Assembly: GCA_013141015.1 (NCBI GenBank)
Contig: JABFRT010000030.1
Coordinates: 31,734-95,733 of the forward strand
Length of the DNA: 64,000 bases
Origin: Hyphomicrobium sp.
GTDB taxonomy: Bacteria; Pseudomonadota; Alphaproteobacteria; Rhizobiales; Hyphomicrobiaceae
Reading direction: 5' to 3'
Shown: positions 1-8,414 of the stretch, one piece after another
Numbering within the stretch: the first letter of the stretch is position 1
How the letters are laid out: each line of letters opens with the position of its first letter
Program-made: the position numbers and the translations under genes
Notes under the pieces: generated by a model
Database searches by the model: none
What the model was told of the DNA's origin: nothing
What the model saw: only the letters and a program-made list of their open reading frames with translations

Positions 1-1270
1 CAGCTTTTGCCAATTCATAGCCGAGATAAAACGCGTGCGCGCCGTCCGCATCAACATTCAACTTCGGAAATAGTTCGAACGGATCGCGCGCACTGTGATG
101 GCCTTGGCGCGAATAAATGTGCACGCCCGCTTCGCCAACCTGTATGCGGAAATTATCGTCGCGCGTACCGGCAGCCGCCGCCGCAATCTCCGCTTCGGTC
201 ATCGGATACGGGATTAAATCATGCAGCGCCAGCAATCCGCCGCCATAGGTTTTGGGCAAGCTCTCGTCTTCGCGCGCGCGGAACATCAAGCGGCGCGCCG
301 CGTCGTGTTCTTCAATCGTGCGGCGCGTGTGCGGCGACACCTGCACCAGCAGCACATTCTGAATGCGCAGCTCCGAACAGATACCAAGCAACAGCGCCGT
401 CACGCCCAGGCTATCGGCATCCGTCAGCTCGGTCAGATTGCCGGTGCCCATCAGAATTTCAACGTCCGGCCGCTGGCGGCGCAGCTCGGCGTAACGCTCG
501 ATTGACGTTGTGAATCCAAAGTGGACCGGGTCGAGGATCGGATCGGCGATGTGTTTGGTCTTTTTCTTGTTCGCCAGATCAATGGCGCGGATCAGCGACG
601 CCAGATCACCGTGGGGCTTCGGCACCAAAACCGGCACACACTTGGTGCCCTTGACGGCGTCAAGCGTTGTCTCGTCAAGGCTCAACACAAAATGTGCGCC
701 AGCCGTGGCAGCCCGCTGCAATTCTTCGACGTTGCCGCTATCGACGCTGACTTTGAAACCCGCATTGATAAGCGCTGCCACCATCTCTTCCAAATGCGGG
801 AACGGCTGACCCGGCTGACAGCCGACGTCGATCACATCCGCGCCTTTGGCTTTTTGCTCCGTCGCGCGTGCCAGCATCTGCTCGACGGTCAGCGTGGTCG
901 CGTCATCGCTTTCGGCAAAAATCCGCAGATCATGCCTTGAAAAATCAGGCGGATGCCCGCCGTGGCCGAGATATTGCGGCAGGTCAGCCAACTCGTCCGG
1001 CCCGCGCTCAAACGGCACGCCGTAGTGCGCTCCCAGTGCATCCAAATCCATACGCGCGCGGCCTGGCACAATCACGCGCGTTGCGTCCAGCGGCCCCTTC
1101 AAGCGATTGCGGACAATCGCATCGCTCATCAGGGCCGCCACTTTGATATTGAGATTGGCAACCGACCACGCAGCATCCTCAAGCCCTGTGGATTGCACCA
1201 CGCGCTTCAACCGGCTCTCCGCCAGCTTGCCGGTTAAGAAGAGGAGCTTGTCTTTTGGGTCTTGAGCCAT
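1..1270 (-). CDS. DUF6513 / dihydropteroate synthase-like protein of the H4MPT gene cluster (partial)
   Basis: Reading the minus strand from the ATG at 1270 gives an uninterrupted protein of about 423 residues that runs off the left edge of the window, so the C-terminus is missing. It begins MAQDPKDKLLFLTGKLAES, which is typical of the DUF6513 N-terminal domain. A TIM-barrel part follows with KGADVIDVGCQPGQPFPH and KVSVDSGN, resembling dihydropteroate synthase. Proteins of this kind sit in the tetrahydromethanopterin gene clusters of methylotrophs and are thought to act in cofactor synthesis; the exact reaction is not known to me. The start overlaps the end of the upstream flavoprotein gene by 37 bases, suggesting translational coupling. 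No strong ribosome site is visible, so the start could differ slightly. The family call is confident and the function is open. Confidence 0.85.
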   Translation of the reverse strand, partial: MAQDPKDKLLFLTGKLAESRLKRVVQSTGLEDAAWSVANLNIKVAALMSDAIVRNRLKGPLDATRVIVPGRARMDLDALGAHYGVPFERGPDELADLPQYLGHGGHPPDFSRHDLRIFAESDDATTLTVEQMLARATEQKAKGADVIDVGCQPGQPFPHLEEMVAALINAGFKVSVDSGNVEELQRAATAGAHFVLSLDETTLDAVKGTKCVPVLVPKPHGDLASLIRAIDLANKKKTKHIADPILDPVHFGFTTSIERYAELRRQRPDVEILMGTGNLTELTDADSLGVTALLLGICSELRIQNVLLVQVSPHTRRTIEEHDAARRLMFRAREDESLPKTYGGGLLALHDLIPYPMTEAEIAAAAAGTRDDNFRIQVGEAGVHIYSRQGHHSARDPFELFPKLNVDADGAHAFYLGYELAKA

Positions 1271-1818
1271 TCGAGCCTAGCTGCCACGGCGCTTTTCAAA
1301 TCCGCAACGCTTTCGACAACGGTGGTTGCTTCAAACGTCTTGAGCTTCTCGGTGTTTTCCAGATCGATGCGGCGCGGATAGACTTTGACCATACCCTTGG
1401 GCGCTTCGGTGTCCATCTCGGGCGCTGTATCGCAGGCAAACACAATCGCGGGCACGCGGCATTTGCCGGCCTGGGCGAAAACGTTGGTTGCGAGGTTGTC
1501 GGATATGCCGGCGACGCACTTGGCAACAGTGTTAGAGGTCGCGGGCGCCATGATGAGCGTATGATAGACGCCGTAATAGAACATGCCGACGGGCGCGGCG
1601 CTGGCCGTCGTGTCCTTAAAAATGCGAACGTCAGCGGAGAGGTCCAGCTCCTGCTTGTACATGCGAATGACTTCGGCCGCCGCCTTCGACACAAACACGT
1701 CGAGGTTTGGCAGCGTCCGCATGATCTCAAGGCTCTCCTTGAAGAAATGCCCCGAGCCCGTCAGCGCCCATCCAAACCGCGGGCGCGCGACGCCCTTCAT
1801 CTCTGCTTCGTAATCCAT
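1234..1818 (-). CDS. Flavoprotein, archaeal AfpA / DmrB type
   Basis: This 194-residue protein has the FMN-binding flavoprotein fold. Visible pieces are the opening RFGWALTGSGHFFKES, the motif LIMAPATSNTVAKCVAGISDNLATN and the later VFACDTAP. These match the Flavoprotein (PF02441) family and in particular the archaeal AfpA and dihydromethanopterin-reductase-like DmrB branch found in methylotroph H4MPT clusters. A role in reducing dihydromethanopterin is an inference from context and family. It lies between the kinase gene (55 bases upstream) and the DUF6513 gene (37-base overlap) on the same strand. The start is the ATG at 1818, directly before the conserved core, and the length is normal for the family. 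Confidence 0.8.
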   Translation of the reverse strand: MDYEAEMKGVARPRFGWALTGSGHFFKESLEIMRTLPNLDVFVSKAAAEVIRMYKQELDLSADVRIFKDTTASAAPVGMFYYGVYHTLIMAPATSNTVAKCVAGISDNLATNVFAQAGKCRVPAIVFACDTAPEMDTEAPKGMVKVYPRRIDLENTEKLKTFEATTVVESVADLKSAVAARLEWLKTQKTSSSS

Positions 1819-1873
1819 GGGTGCGCGATTAGCATGGGCGAACCGGCGCGTCGACGCAGAAATTCTGCGGACC

Positions 1874-2497
1874 TTAAGATTTGGCAGCCGCTTTAGGAGC
1901 CTCAGTCAGCAGCGCCGAAAACGCCGCATCGGCGCCTGGGCCATAGATGCGCCATGTTAGGTTAGCGCGCGCGGCGATGCCCGGAAACGCCTCATCGACG
2001 ACGCCGGCGTGCGCGAGTTCAGCGGCGGTCTCAGCACCTGCCACGTCGACCGATTTCAAAAGCACCAGCGGCGCGCCACCCAGCAGCTCAGCAAGCCGCG
2101 CGGCGATGCTGTCGGACGTGATCGACCAATCGGCGGGAATAGTTGTATCGCGCTCTAAAGTTGGCAACGGCACCCAGACCGGCGTCAGCCCGAAACGCAG
2201 ACAATCGAAAATGCCGTCAAGCGTATCGGTGATCCGCAGTTTCGGCGACAACGTCACGAACACTTCGGCCATCTGATGCATGCCAAGCATCGCCAAGCGG
2301 TGGGCGGTCGCGTCATCAAAACGCACGGCGCGCTGCAGATCGCGCACCTTGTCGGCAAATGCGCCGCCACCGGGTACGATTACCACCGGGCGGTTGGCGG
2401 CTGCGATCCGGTTGAGTTCACCTTGCAGCCGCCCAGTCTCGGCCAAACTGCCGCCAACTTTAACAACAAGCGGCAATTCGTGACGCGCATCACTCAC
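1874..2497 (-). CDS. Amino acid kinase family protein, MfnE-like
   Basis: The protein carries the amino-acid-kinase nucleotide-binding signature VVKVGGSLAETGR and VVIVPGGGAFADKVRD, then SDSIAARLAELLGG and LLKSVDV. In archaea a kinase of this superfamily (MfnE) phosphorylates an aminomethylfuran precursor of methanofuran. Because mfnB lies two genes upstream in the same operon, a methylofuran-pathway kinase is the best inference. I start it at the GTG at 2497, which overlaps the folB stop by 8 bases and puts the VVKVGGS motif near residue 12. The open frame continues up to an ATG at 2578, but those 27 extra residues look like an out-of-frame reading of folB. The product is about 207 residues, normal for the family. 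Confidence 0.75.
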   Translation of the reverse strand: MSDARHELPLVVKVGGSLAETGRLQGELNRIAAANRPVVIVPGGGAFADKVRDLQRAVRFDDATAHRLAMLGMHQMAEVFVTLSPKLRITDTLDGIFDCLRFGLTPVWVPLPTLERDTTIPADWSITSDSIAARLAELLGGAPLVLLKSVDVAGAETAAELAHAGVVDEAFPGIAARANLTWRIYGPGADAAFSALLTEAPKAAAKS

Positions 2498-2936
2498 GGC
2501 CGAACTCACGGGCCGCGAGCTTCGTTGCAGGGCGGATGATTTCAACGCCGCGCAGAGGGCCACGTTCCAATTTCTCAAGCTTCACCCGGACAGCGACGAT
2601 GCGCTTGTCGGCTAAGCAGTTGGCGGCGACGCGTTCGGCGAACGTCTCGACCAGATTGATATGGCCGCCGCGCGCGAGGCCAACGATAAAGTCAATGATA
2701 TCGGCATAAGACGGCACTTCCACCATCTCGTCATCGAGACTGAAGATGTCGTTGGCGAGCCGCGCTTCGACTGAGAAGCGCACCTTTTGCGTGACGCCCT
2801 GCTCCTCGGCGTAGACGCCGACATTGCAATCGACGATGAAGTCATTGACGAAAATGCTGTCGCCAATTTCGCGGGCCTTGGCGGCAGCCTGTTTGGCCTT
2901 GGCTGCGTCTGGGTTTGTCTTTTTCTTGTCGCTCAT
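2490..2936 (-). CDS. folB: Dihydroneopterin aldolase (FolB-like)
   Basis: This 148-residue protein contains a FolB-type tunnelling fold: DSIFVNDFIVDCNVGVYAEE, then VPSYADIIDFI, VETFAERVAANCL and the C-terminal VKLEKLERGPLRGVEI. The Glu in LVETFAE and the Tyr in PSYADI match the substrate-pocket region of dihydroneopterin aldolases. A Lys/Ala-rich N-terminal extension of about 25 residues precedes the core, which is longer than in classical FolB. It overlaps mfnB upstream (ATGA at 2933-2936) and the kinase downstream. Given the neighbours it more likely serves H4MPT pterin synthesis than ordinary folate, but the sequence alone cannot separate these. Confidence 0.85.
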   Translation of the reverse strand: MSDKKKTNPDAAKAKQAAAKAREIGDSIFVNDFIVDCNVGVYAEEQGVTQKVRFSVEARLANDIFSLDDEMVEVPSYADIIDFIVGLARGGHINLVETFAERVAANCLADKRIVAVRVKLEKLERGPLRGVEIIRPATKLAAREFGRE

Positions 2937-3688
2937 GCCACGCTTCTCTTGGCCAAAATTCTATTCACAGGCTGCACTGCGGCGATGGCCGCATCTAAAC
3001 TTTCGCGCACGCCGCGGACGCGCGCGCCATCGAGCGCGTTGGTGCGTCCGCCGTCACACAACGCGCCGCGAAATCCGATGATGTCGGGCTGTAACGCAAC
3101 GAGGCCTGCGATGTGGTGGCGGCGCAACGACCCGGCGAGGCCGCACGCCAGGTTGTGGGCGCGCGCTTCAAATATAAAAGCGGCGAGCGCTTTGTTGTCT
3201 AAAACATCGGGCAAGGCACCAGCCGCTTTGTCAGCGGTATCGAGCATCACGCCAGCGAAGCCCGCTGCCGCCAATTGCCGAACAATCGCCAAATTTGGAT
3301 TGCGGTCTGCCATCAACACAGCAACCAATCGCGCGCGGCCAAGGTCCGCGGACCCAAGCGCCGCGATGGCTGCGGCGGCATCTTTTGAATCGAAAAATCC
3401 AACCTTGACGATATCAGCGCCCGTGGCGGCCACGCGCGCAGCAGCGTTTACCATGAGCGCCGCATCGTTTGGTAAATCGCCGGTCGTGGCGCTGACCAAA
3501 ACCTTGCCGGCCACGGCCCTTACGATAGCTTCAATCTGAGAGCCCCTGAGAGCGCCAAGGGCGCCCTTTTGAGGGTCCTTGCAGTCGATGATGCTGGCGC
3601 CGCAATCGAGCGCTGTACGGGCTTCCTCAGCGCTTGTGACGCTTGCCAGAAAAAGCGGCACACTGCCGGTCCTGAGGCCGTCGTTCAT
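2933..3688 (-). CDS. mfnB: (5-formylfuran-3-yl)methyl phosphate synthase, MfnB (DUF556)
   Basis: MfnB condenses two triose-phosphate units into the furan ring of methanofuran-type cofactors. The protein has the family N-terminus PLFLASVTSAEEARTAL followed by IIDCKDPQKGALG, whose Lys corresponds to the Schiff-base lysine of archaeal MfnB. A second lysine lies in VMLDTADKAAGAL near the expected acid-base position. Length (about 251 residues) is normal. An in-frame TTG lies four codons upstream of the ATG at 3688; I prefer the ATG, which has GGAA upstream. It follows the ABC ATPase gene after only 29 bases and overlaps folB by 4 bases, so it is probably in one transcript with both. Confidence 0.88.
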   Translation of the reverse strand: MNDGLRTGSVPLFLASVTSAEEARTALDCGASIIDCKDPQKGALGALRGSQIEAIVRAVAGKVLVSATTGDLPNDAALMVNAAARVAATGADIVKVGFFDSKDAAAAIAALGSADLGRARLVAVLMADRNPNLAIVRQLAAAGFAGVMLDTADKAAGALPDVLDNKALAAFIFEARAHNLACGLAGSLRRHHIAGLVALQPDIIGFRGALCDGGRTNALDGARVRGVRESLDAAIAAVQPVNRILAKRSVA

Positions 3689-3717
3689 CGTAAATTCCAA
3701 GGATCGCGGTTAACCGG

Positions 3718-4461
3718 TTAAGCGGCGGCGAAAATGCGGGTCTGCTCGGCGAGCACGACCGCCCGGTCCAGCCTTTCAGCCGGCGTCAGGCGCACACGCG
3801 CATCCTGCACCACACTCGCGCGTCCCGGCGCCAAGCGCAAGATACGCGTGCCAAGTTGCACCGCCTCCGCGCGATCATGGGTGACGAAAATCACCGTTGT
3901 CGGGTGGCTGTTCCACAGCTCGATCAGCAATTGCCGCAGGCTCTGCGCCGTTGGATCGTCGAGCGACACGAACGGCTCGTCCATCAGCAGAATGTCGGGT
4001 TCCAGAATGAAACCGCGGGCCAGGGAGGCGCGCCGCTGCATGCCAAGCGACAATCGCTCCGGATAGGCGTTCGCCGCTTCAGTCAAGCCAACCCGGGCGA
4101 GCATAGCTGGAATATTGGCGACGCGCGGATCGCCATCTGGAAGCGCAAGTAGAATGTTGTCGTAGACCGTGCGCCAGGGCAGCAGGCGCGGCGACTGGAA
4201 AATGTAGGTCATGCGGTCCTTACCCGGACCAAGATCAATCGCGCCTTCATAGTCGGTATCAAGACCGGCCACGATATTGAGCAGCGTTGATTTTCCGCAG
4301 CCCGATGGCCCCGTCAGCACCAGGAACGAGCGCGGCTCAACCTCGAACGCCACGTTGCTGAGCACCAGTTGCTCGTCACGCTCGCCGACCGCTGGGAAAA
4401 CCTTGCGGTCAACGCGGATCTTAATCGGCTCTGTCAACGTGCTGCCCATTACCGCCGCCAT
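3718..4461 (-). CDS. ABC transporter ATP-binding protein, NitT/TauT family
   Basis: This 247-residue ATPase has Walker A GPSGCGKST at residues 51-59, the Q-loop FQS at 88-90, Walker B ILLMDEP at 157-163 and the H-loop His195. The signature reads LSLGM (137-141) instead of the usual LSGGM of nitrate/taurine/sulfonate importers. It should energise the permease encoded just upstream, which it overlaps by 13 bases. The ATG at 4461 has AAGGG upstream; a second ATG at 4449 forms a TAATG coupling with the permease stop and is a possible alternative. Substrate is unknown. The gene is followed after 29 bases by mfnB, tying the transporter to cofactor genes. Confidence 0.88.
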   Translation of the reverse strand: MAAVMGSTLTEPIKIRVDRKVFPAVGERDEQLVLSNVAFEVEPRSFLVLTGPSGCGKSTLLNIVAGLDTDYEGAIDLGPGKDRMTYIFQSPRLLPWRTVYDNILLALPDGDPRVANIPAMLARVGLTEAANAYPERLSLGMQRRASLARGFILEPDILLMDEPFVSLDDPTAQSLRQLLIELWNSHPTTVIFVTHDRAEAVQLGTRILRLAPGRASVVQDARVRLTPAERLDRAVVLAEQTRIFAAA

Positions 4462-5204
4462 CTGTTGACCCTTGCGAGCAGCGGTTGCAGCACCGTGAAC
4501 TCAATGATCTGCACAATCAGGATGAAGGCCAGCGCATATGCCAGAATGGTGCTCACGTCGAACTCCTGGAAGGCGATGAAGATCTGGTATCCGACACCGC
4601 GGCCATTTCCACCGAAGGCTTCGACCACCAGCACGATTTTCCAGATTAATGCCAAGCCGGTGCGGGCCGCGCCTGCGAAATACGGCGCCAGCTGCGGAAT
4701 GGTGACGTGGCGCAGCGTCTTCCACCAGCCGAACTTATAGATCAGTGCCATTTCATTGAGATCGCGCGATAACGCCCGCGTGCCTTCGCGCAGCGTCACG
4801 GCCGCCGACGGGATCTTGTTCAACGCGACGGCTGTGACGGCGGCCGTTTGCGTGAGGCCGCCCCATATGAAGCACAGCGTAATCGTGACGATGGCCGGCA
4901 GATTGAGGAACAGCACCAGCCAGGGATCGAAGAAGCGATCAACACGCGGATATTTGCCAAGCAGAATGCCGATCACCGAGCCGATGATCATGGCCGAGAA
5001 AAACGCCAATGCCACGCGCACCAGCGTGACGCCGATGTTAGACCAGAGCGCGCCGCTGGCCGCCAATTGCATGACGGTTTCGAGCACGGCGGCGGGCGTA
5101 GGGAAGCGCCGCACGTCGTTGGCGATCATGGCAATCACTTGCCACAGCGCAACAAACGCAAGCAGCGACGCGACGACCCAGCCGAGCCGTTCGAAGCCTG
5201 CCAT
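4449..5204 (-). CDS. ABC transporter permease, NitT/TauT (TauC/SsuC) family
   Basis: The protein is an inner-membrane permease with about six hydrophobic segments and the binding-protein-dependent transport motif region around ALNKIPSAAVTLREGTRA. The family hallmarks RRFPTPAAVLETV, VGVTL-like helix starts and IGILLGKY are visible. I start it at the ATG at 5204, just before MAGFERLGWVVASLL, giving 251 residues, which is normal. The open frame reaches back to an ATG at 5291 (280 residues), but that would overlap the binding-protein gene by 71 bases and the extra stretch is not hydrophobic. It partners the ATPase downstream and the binding protein upstream. Confidence 0.85.
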   Translation of the reverse strand: MAGFERLGWVVASLLAFVALWQVIAMIANDVRRFPTPAAVLETVMQLAASGALWSNIGVTLVRVALAFFSAMIIGSVIGILLGKYPRVDRFFDPWLVLFLNLPAIVTITLCFIWGGLTQTAAVTAVALNKIPSAAVTLREGTRALSRDLNEMALIYKFGWWKTLRHVTIPQLAPYFAGAARTGLALIWKIVLVVEAFGGNGRGVGYQIFIAFQEFDVSTILAYALAFILIVQIIEFTVLQPLLARVNRWRR

Positions 5205-5220
5205 CCAAGCGGCGGACGCG

Positions 5221-6222
5221 TTAGCCCGCCTGCGTGTAGAAGAGATTGGGGTCGAACCGGGTGCCATCGCCAACGAGTTCCGTATCTCCAAGTTCGATCA
5301 AAAGTCTGCTCATTTTTTCAGCCGAAGCGGTCGCCTGCGCATTCCACGGACCGGTGATGCCGGAGCGGAAATAGGCTTTGATTGACGCCATTTCGTCGTC
5401 CGACGACGGCTTGACCAGCGGCTTCAAGCGCTCCCATGCGGGCTCCGAATTGGCGAGAACTGCGTTGGCGTCACTCACCGCCGCCAGCAGCTTATTGACG
5501 GGAACGCCGCCGCTCGCCACGGCCTTTTCAGACCAGATGAAGCCGACCAGCGGCGGCGGCGGCGAAATATCGAGCGCCTTGATGACGTCGGCCATGCTGA
5601 GCAGCTGGCGTGATCCGGTGCCCGCCAGCCGCGCCGCATAAGTCCAGAAGTTCAGGCATCCGTCCAGCCGCCCGCTCTTGAATTCTTCTGTGATCAAAGG
5701 GGCCGCGCCAAACACCACGTCGGCGTTCTTGCCGATGTCTTTGCCGAGCACCTTCATCGAATAGGCGCGCAGCAAAATCCAGCTTTTATCAACGCCCGTT
5801 CCGGCCACCCCGATCTTTTTGCCATAGAGATCGCCCAAGGTTTTAACCGGGCTGTCCTTTGGCACCATAACACTGCCAAGTGCCGACGAGTACGAGGCAA
5901 ACTTGAAATCCTGGCCTTTGGACCGCTGCCGCATGGCCCAGGTCCAATCGCTGACCACGACGTCCGCTTCGCCGGCCAGCAGGGCTACAGGCGCCGCGCT
6001 GTTGGTCGCGACTTCTACGACTTTCAGTTCAAAACCGTGCTTCTTGTCGAGGCCTTCGGCGCGGATCGTCTCGATCAGCCAGCCGACAGAACCGGACTTG
6101 ACGGATGACAACCGCACGGTATCGCCCGCCATCGCCGGTTGAATAAACGATGTGCGCAGCAGACAGGCGGAGGCTGCGAGCGCACTTCCTGAAATCAGCA
6201 ATTGGCGCTTCGAAATCGGCAT
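5221..6222 (-). CDS. ABC transporter substrate-binding protein, NitT/TauT family
   Basis: This 333-residue exported protein begins MPISKRQLLISGSALAASA and has a signal peptide ending near AMAGDTV. The NMT1/TauA-like fold shows in WLIETIRAEGLDKKHGFELK, LLAGEADVVVSDWTWAMRQR and TLGDLYGKKIGVAGTG. Such proteins bind nitrate, taurine, sulfonates or pyrimidine precursors; nothing in the sequence identifies the ligand. It is the first gene of the transporter and abuts the DUF3280-like gene upstream (1-base overlap at 6222). Its placement ahead of mfnB suggests uptake of something used in one-carbon metabolism, which is inference only. Confidence 0.87.
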   Translation of the reverse strand: MPISKRQLLISGSALAASACLLRTSFIQPAMAGDTVRLSSVKSGSVGWLIETIRAEGLDKKHGFELKVVEVATNSAAPVALLAGEADVVVSDWTWAMRQRSKGQDFKFASYSSALGSVMVPKDSPVKTLGDLYGKKIGVAGTGVDKSWILLRAYSMKVLGKDIGKNADVVFGAAPLITEEFKSGRLDGCLNFWTYAARLAGTGSRQLLSMADVIKALDISPPPPLVGFIWSEKAVASGGVPVNKLLAAVSDANAVLANSEPAWERLKPLVKPSSDDEMASIKAYFRSGITGPWNAQATASAEKMSRLLIELGDTELVGDGTRFDPNLFYTQAG

Positions 6223-6740
6223 TACTTTTTCTCAGCCTCGATGTTGAACCGGTTCTTCCACAGATAGCGGATGCCATGCAGCCATAACTCGTCGGTATTA
6301 CCGCGAATTTCCGCCGACATGGTTTTTTTCATCTCGCCTGTTGCCGCGTCACGGGCAAACAACTGCAAGCTGATCAGCGCATCCGACAATTTGTCAACAA
6401 AGCCGGTGACGGCAAGCTCAGCGCCCGCCTTCTTGGCGATTTCAGCTTCGCAGCCGTCGCATTTATTAAAGGGCGAGGCCTTGTCGATGTCGGCGGCGAA
6501 GGCTGCCATATCGACCACGTCATACTTGCCCGACTTTTCCATCAACACTTTGAGTTCGTCAGCGACAAGGCGCATGCGGGCAATATCGTAGTCCTTGGGC
6601 TTGGCAAAATAGTCGCCTTCGATTTCCGCGTCGCGGATGTCGAATGGAAAGATCGCCACTTTTTGCGCCGCAACAGCCGGGTGGCTGACGGCGAGTGCGA
6701 GGACCATTACGATCAGGCGGCGAACAGTGGTCGAGGGCAT
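6222..6740 (-). CDS. Secreted DUF3280/DUF2380-like protein
   Basis: A 172-residue protein with an N-terminal signal peptide (RRLIVMVLALAVSHPAVAA). The mature part starts QKVAIFPFDIRDAEIEGDY, a pattern of DUF3280/DUF2380 proteins, and contains a CDGC pair near the middle. Proteins of this family often lie beside quinoprotein alcohol dehydrogenase genes in methylotrophs, but no reaction is known to me. I start at the ATG at 6740; the preceding TTG is also in frame. It is the first gene of the minus-strand operon, facing the divergent PQQ-associated transporter across a 300-base gap. Confidence 0.7.
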   Translation of the reverse strand: MPSTTVRRLIVMVLALAVSHPAVAAQKVAIFPFDIRDAEIEGDYFAKPKDYDIARMRLVADELKVLMEKSGKYDVVDMAAFAADIDKASPFNKCDGCEAEIAKKAGAELAVTGFVDKLSDALISLQLFARDAATGEMKKTMSAEIRGNTDELWLHGIRYLWKNRFNIEAEKK

Positions 6741-7040
6741 CAAGGTCTCTGTTTCTCACATTAACGCGCCGTAACGTGTAACCGTCACTGGACTTTGGAA
6801 ATAGCAATGATTGCAGATACGTGCGTCGCGCGCCCTGTAGATTTCAAGAGGGCCAACGCAGTCGCGTCCCATCGTGTGGTCACAAATCCGCGATTGCCCG
6901 GCCCCCGCCTTGACAAGCGCCGCCCCACCCCCCTTTTACAGTAACACAGTAACATTGGAAGTCTGGCCGGTGACCGCCGGGTGAAGCGGCCTCTCTTCCA
7001 GGCCCCGTTGGCTTTCAAGGTTTAGCAGGAGACGCGCTGC
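6741..7040. other. Divergent promoter region between the cofactor operon and the PQQ-transporter operon
   Basis: No convincing gene is present. The stretch separates two divergent operons and should hold both promoters. A TTGACA hexamer occurs near 6909, followed about 19 bases later by TTTACA near 6935, and a short direct repeat of CAGTAACA lies at about 6939-6954. A GGAG ribosome site lies just before the GTG start at 7041. I see no clear regulator palindrome. Confidence 0.35.
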
Positions 7041-8348
7041 GTGACGGTTTCGTTCGGACAATACTTCCAAGGCGCTGCAACGGCCCGGCGATCCTTTCAG
7101 CGCGGCGCAATGCTGGCCGCGATTGTCATAAGTGCGGGCGCCCTCGCCCTACATCCAGCTGCAGCCCAAGATAAGCCCGCCGCACCGGATGCGTCCGCTG
7201 CCGCGCCCGCCGCCAAGGACGCGCTGACATACAGCATTCTTTACGTGCGCCAAACCCGCGAAAAGCCAGCGCCGCTCTCTCTGCTCGATCTGCCGTCCGC
7301 CGACGACGGGATCGCAGGCGCCAAGCTCGCCATTTCCGACAACAACACGACCGGCAAGTTTCTCAACCAATCATTCAAACTCGACGTGATCGAAGGCGCT
7401 GATGCCGCTGACCTCAGCCGGCAGGCGCTGGAAAAGATCACCGCTGGCACCGGATACATTATTGCCGACATGGAGCCCGACAGCCTGCTGAAGTTTTCTG
7501 ATGCGCTGGCGGGTAAGCCGGCCCTGATTGCCAATGTCGGCAGCGCTGACGATAGCTTGCGCGAAGAAAACTGCCGCGCCAACGTGCTGCACGTCGCCCC
7601 GACGCGGACCATGCTGGCCGACGCGCTTGGCCAATACTTATCTTGGAAGCAGTGGCGAAACTGGTTCCTGGTGTCGGGCTCTCAGCCGGATGACAAGGCG
7701 TTTGCGGAAGCGCTGCGCCGTGCCGCAAAACGGTTTGGATCGAAGATCGTCGAAGAGCGCGAATTCAAATACCAGTCCGGCAGCCGCCGCTCAGACGGCG
7801 GGTTTGAACAGATCCAGCAACAAATTCCGCAATTCACACAGAACGCCAAAGACCACGATGTGGTGGTTGTGGCTGATGAAAGCGGGCAGTTTGGTGACTA
7901 CATGCCATATCGCACGTGGACGGCGCGCCCCGTTGCCGGCACGTCAGGCCTGACCGCCACAAGCTGGCATCCAGCGCTCGAGCTTTGGGGTGGCACCCAA
8001 TTCCAGAACCGCTTCCGCCGCCTGACCAACCGCCTGATGACGCCTCTCGACTATGACGCATGGCTGGCTGTGCGCGTGATCGGTGAAGCCGCCTCGCGCA
8101 AGCAAACCACAGATTTCAAAACTTTGAGCGCCTTCATCCATGCCCCGGAGTTCGAGGTTGCAGCCTTCAAAGGCGTCAAGACCACGTTCCGCAACTGGAA
8201 TGGCCAATTGCGCCAGCCGCTGATTGTGACCACACCGAAACTGCTGGTCAGTATCTCGCCCCAGCCCGGGTTCCTGCATCAGTTCACCGAACTCGACACG
8301 CTCGGCATCGATAAACCCGAAACCAAATGCAAAGCGTATGCGCAATAG
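7041..8348 (+). CDS. PQQ-dependent alcohol dehydrogenase system ABC substrate-binding protein
   Basis: This 435-residue exported protein starts at a GTG with GGAG upstream and has a signal segment MLAAIVISAGALALHPAAAQ at about residues 24-43. The mature protein reads like a type I periplasmic binding fold: SLLDLPSADDGIAGAKLAISDNNTTG, YIIADMEPDSLLKF and KQWRNWFLVSGSQPDDKAF. It fits the family annotated as the substrate-binding protein of PQQ-dependent alcohol dehydrogenase systems, always found with the beta-propeller protein, ATPase and permease that follow here. It probably senses or binds a small molecule in the periplasm; the ligand is unknown. Confidence 0.85.
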   Translation: MTVSFGQYFQGAATARRSFQRGAMLAAIVISAGALALHPAAAQDKPAAPDASAAAPAAKDALTYSILYVRQTREKPAPLSLLDLPSADDGIAGAKLAISDNNTTGKFLNQSFKLDVIEGADAADLSRQALEKITAGTGYIIADMEPDSLLKFSDALAGKPALIANVGSADDSLREENCRANVLHVAPTRTMLADALGQYLSWKQWRNWFLVSGSQPDDKAFAEALRRAAKRFGSKIVEEREFKYQSGSRRSDGGFEQIQQQIPQFTQNAKDHDVVVVADESGQFGDYMPYRTWTARPVAGTSGLTATSWHPALELWGGTQFQNRFRRLTNRLMTPLDYDAWLAVRVIGEAASRKQTTDFKTLSAFIHAPEFEVAAFKGVKTTFRNWNGQLRQPLIVTTPKLLVSISPQPGFLHQFTELDTLGIDKPETKCKAYAQ

Positions 8349-8414
8349 GCAAACAGCCGTCGCACACTGCGGCCAGCCCGCCAGCGAATTCCAATGATCC
8401 GAATGGAGAAGCGA

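Noticed and set aside
221..940. Several plus-strand open frames over the first kilobase
   Set aside because: They are opposite the continuous DUF6513 reading frame, which has clear family motifs; the plus-strand products are Arg/Ala-rich and without pattern.
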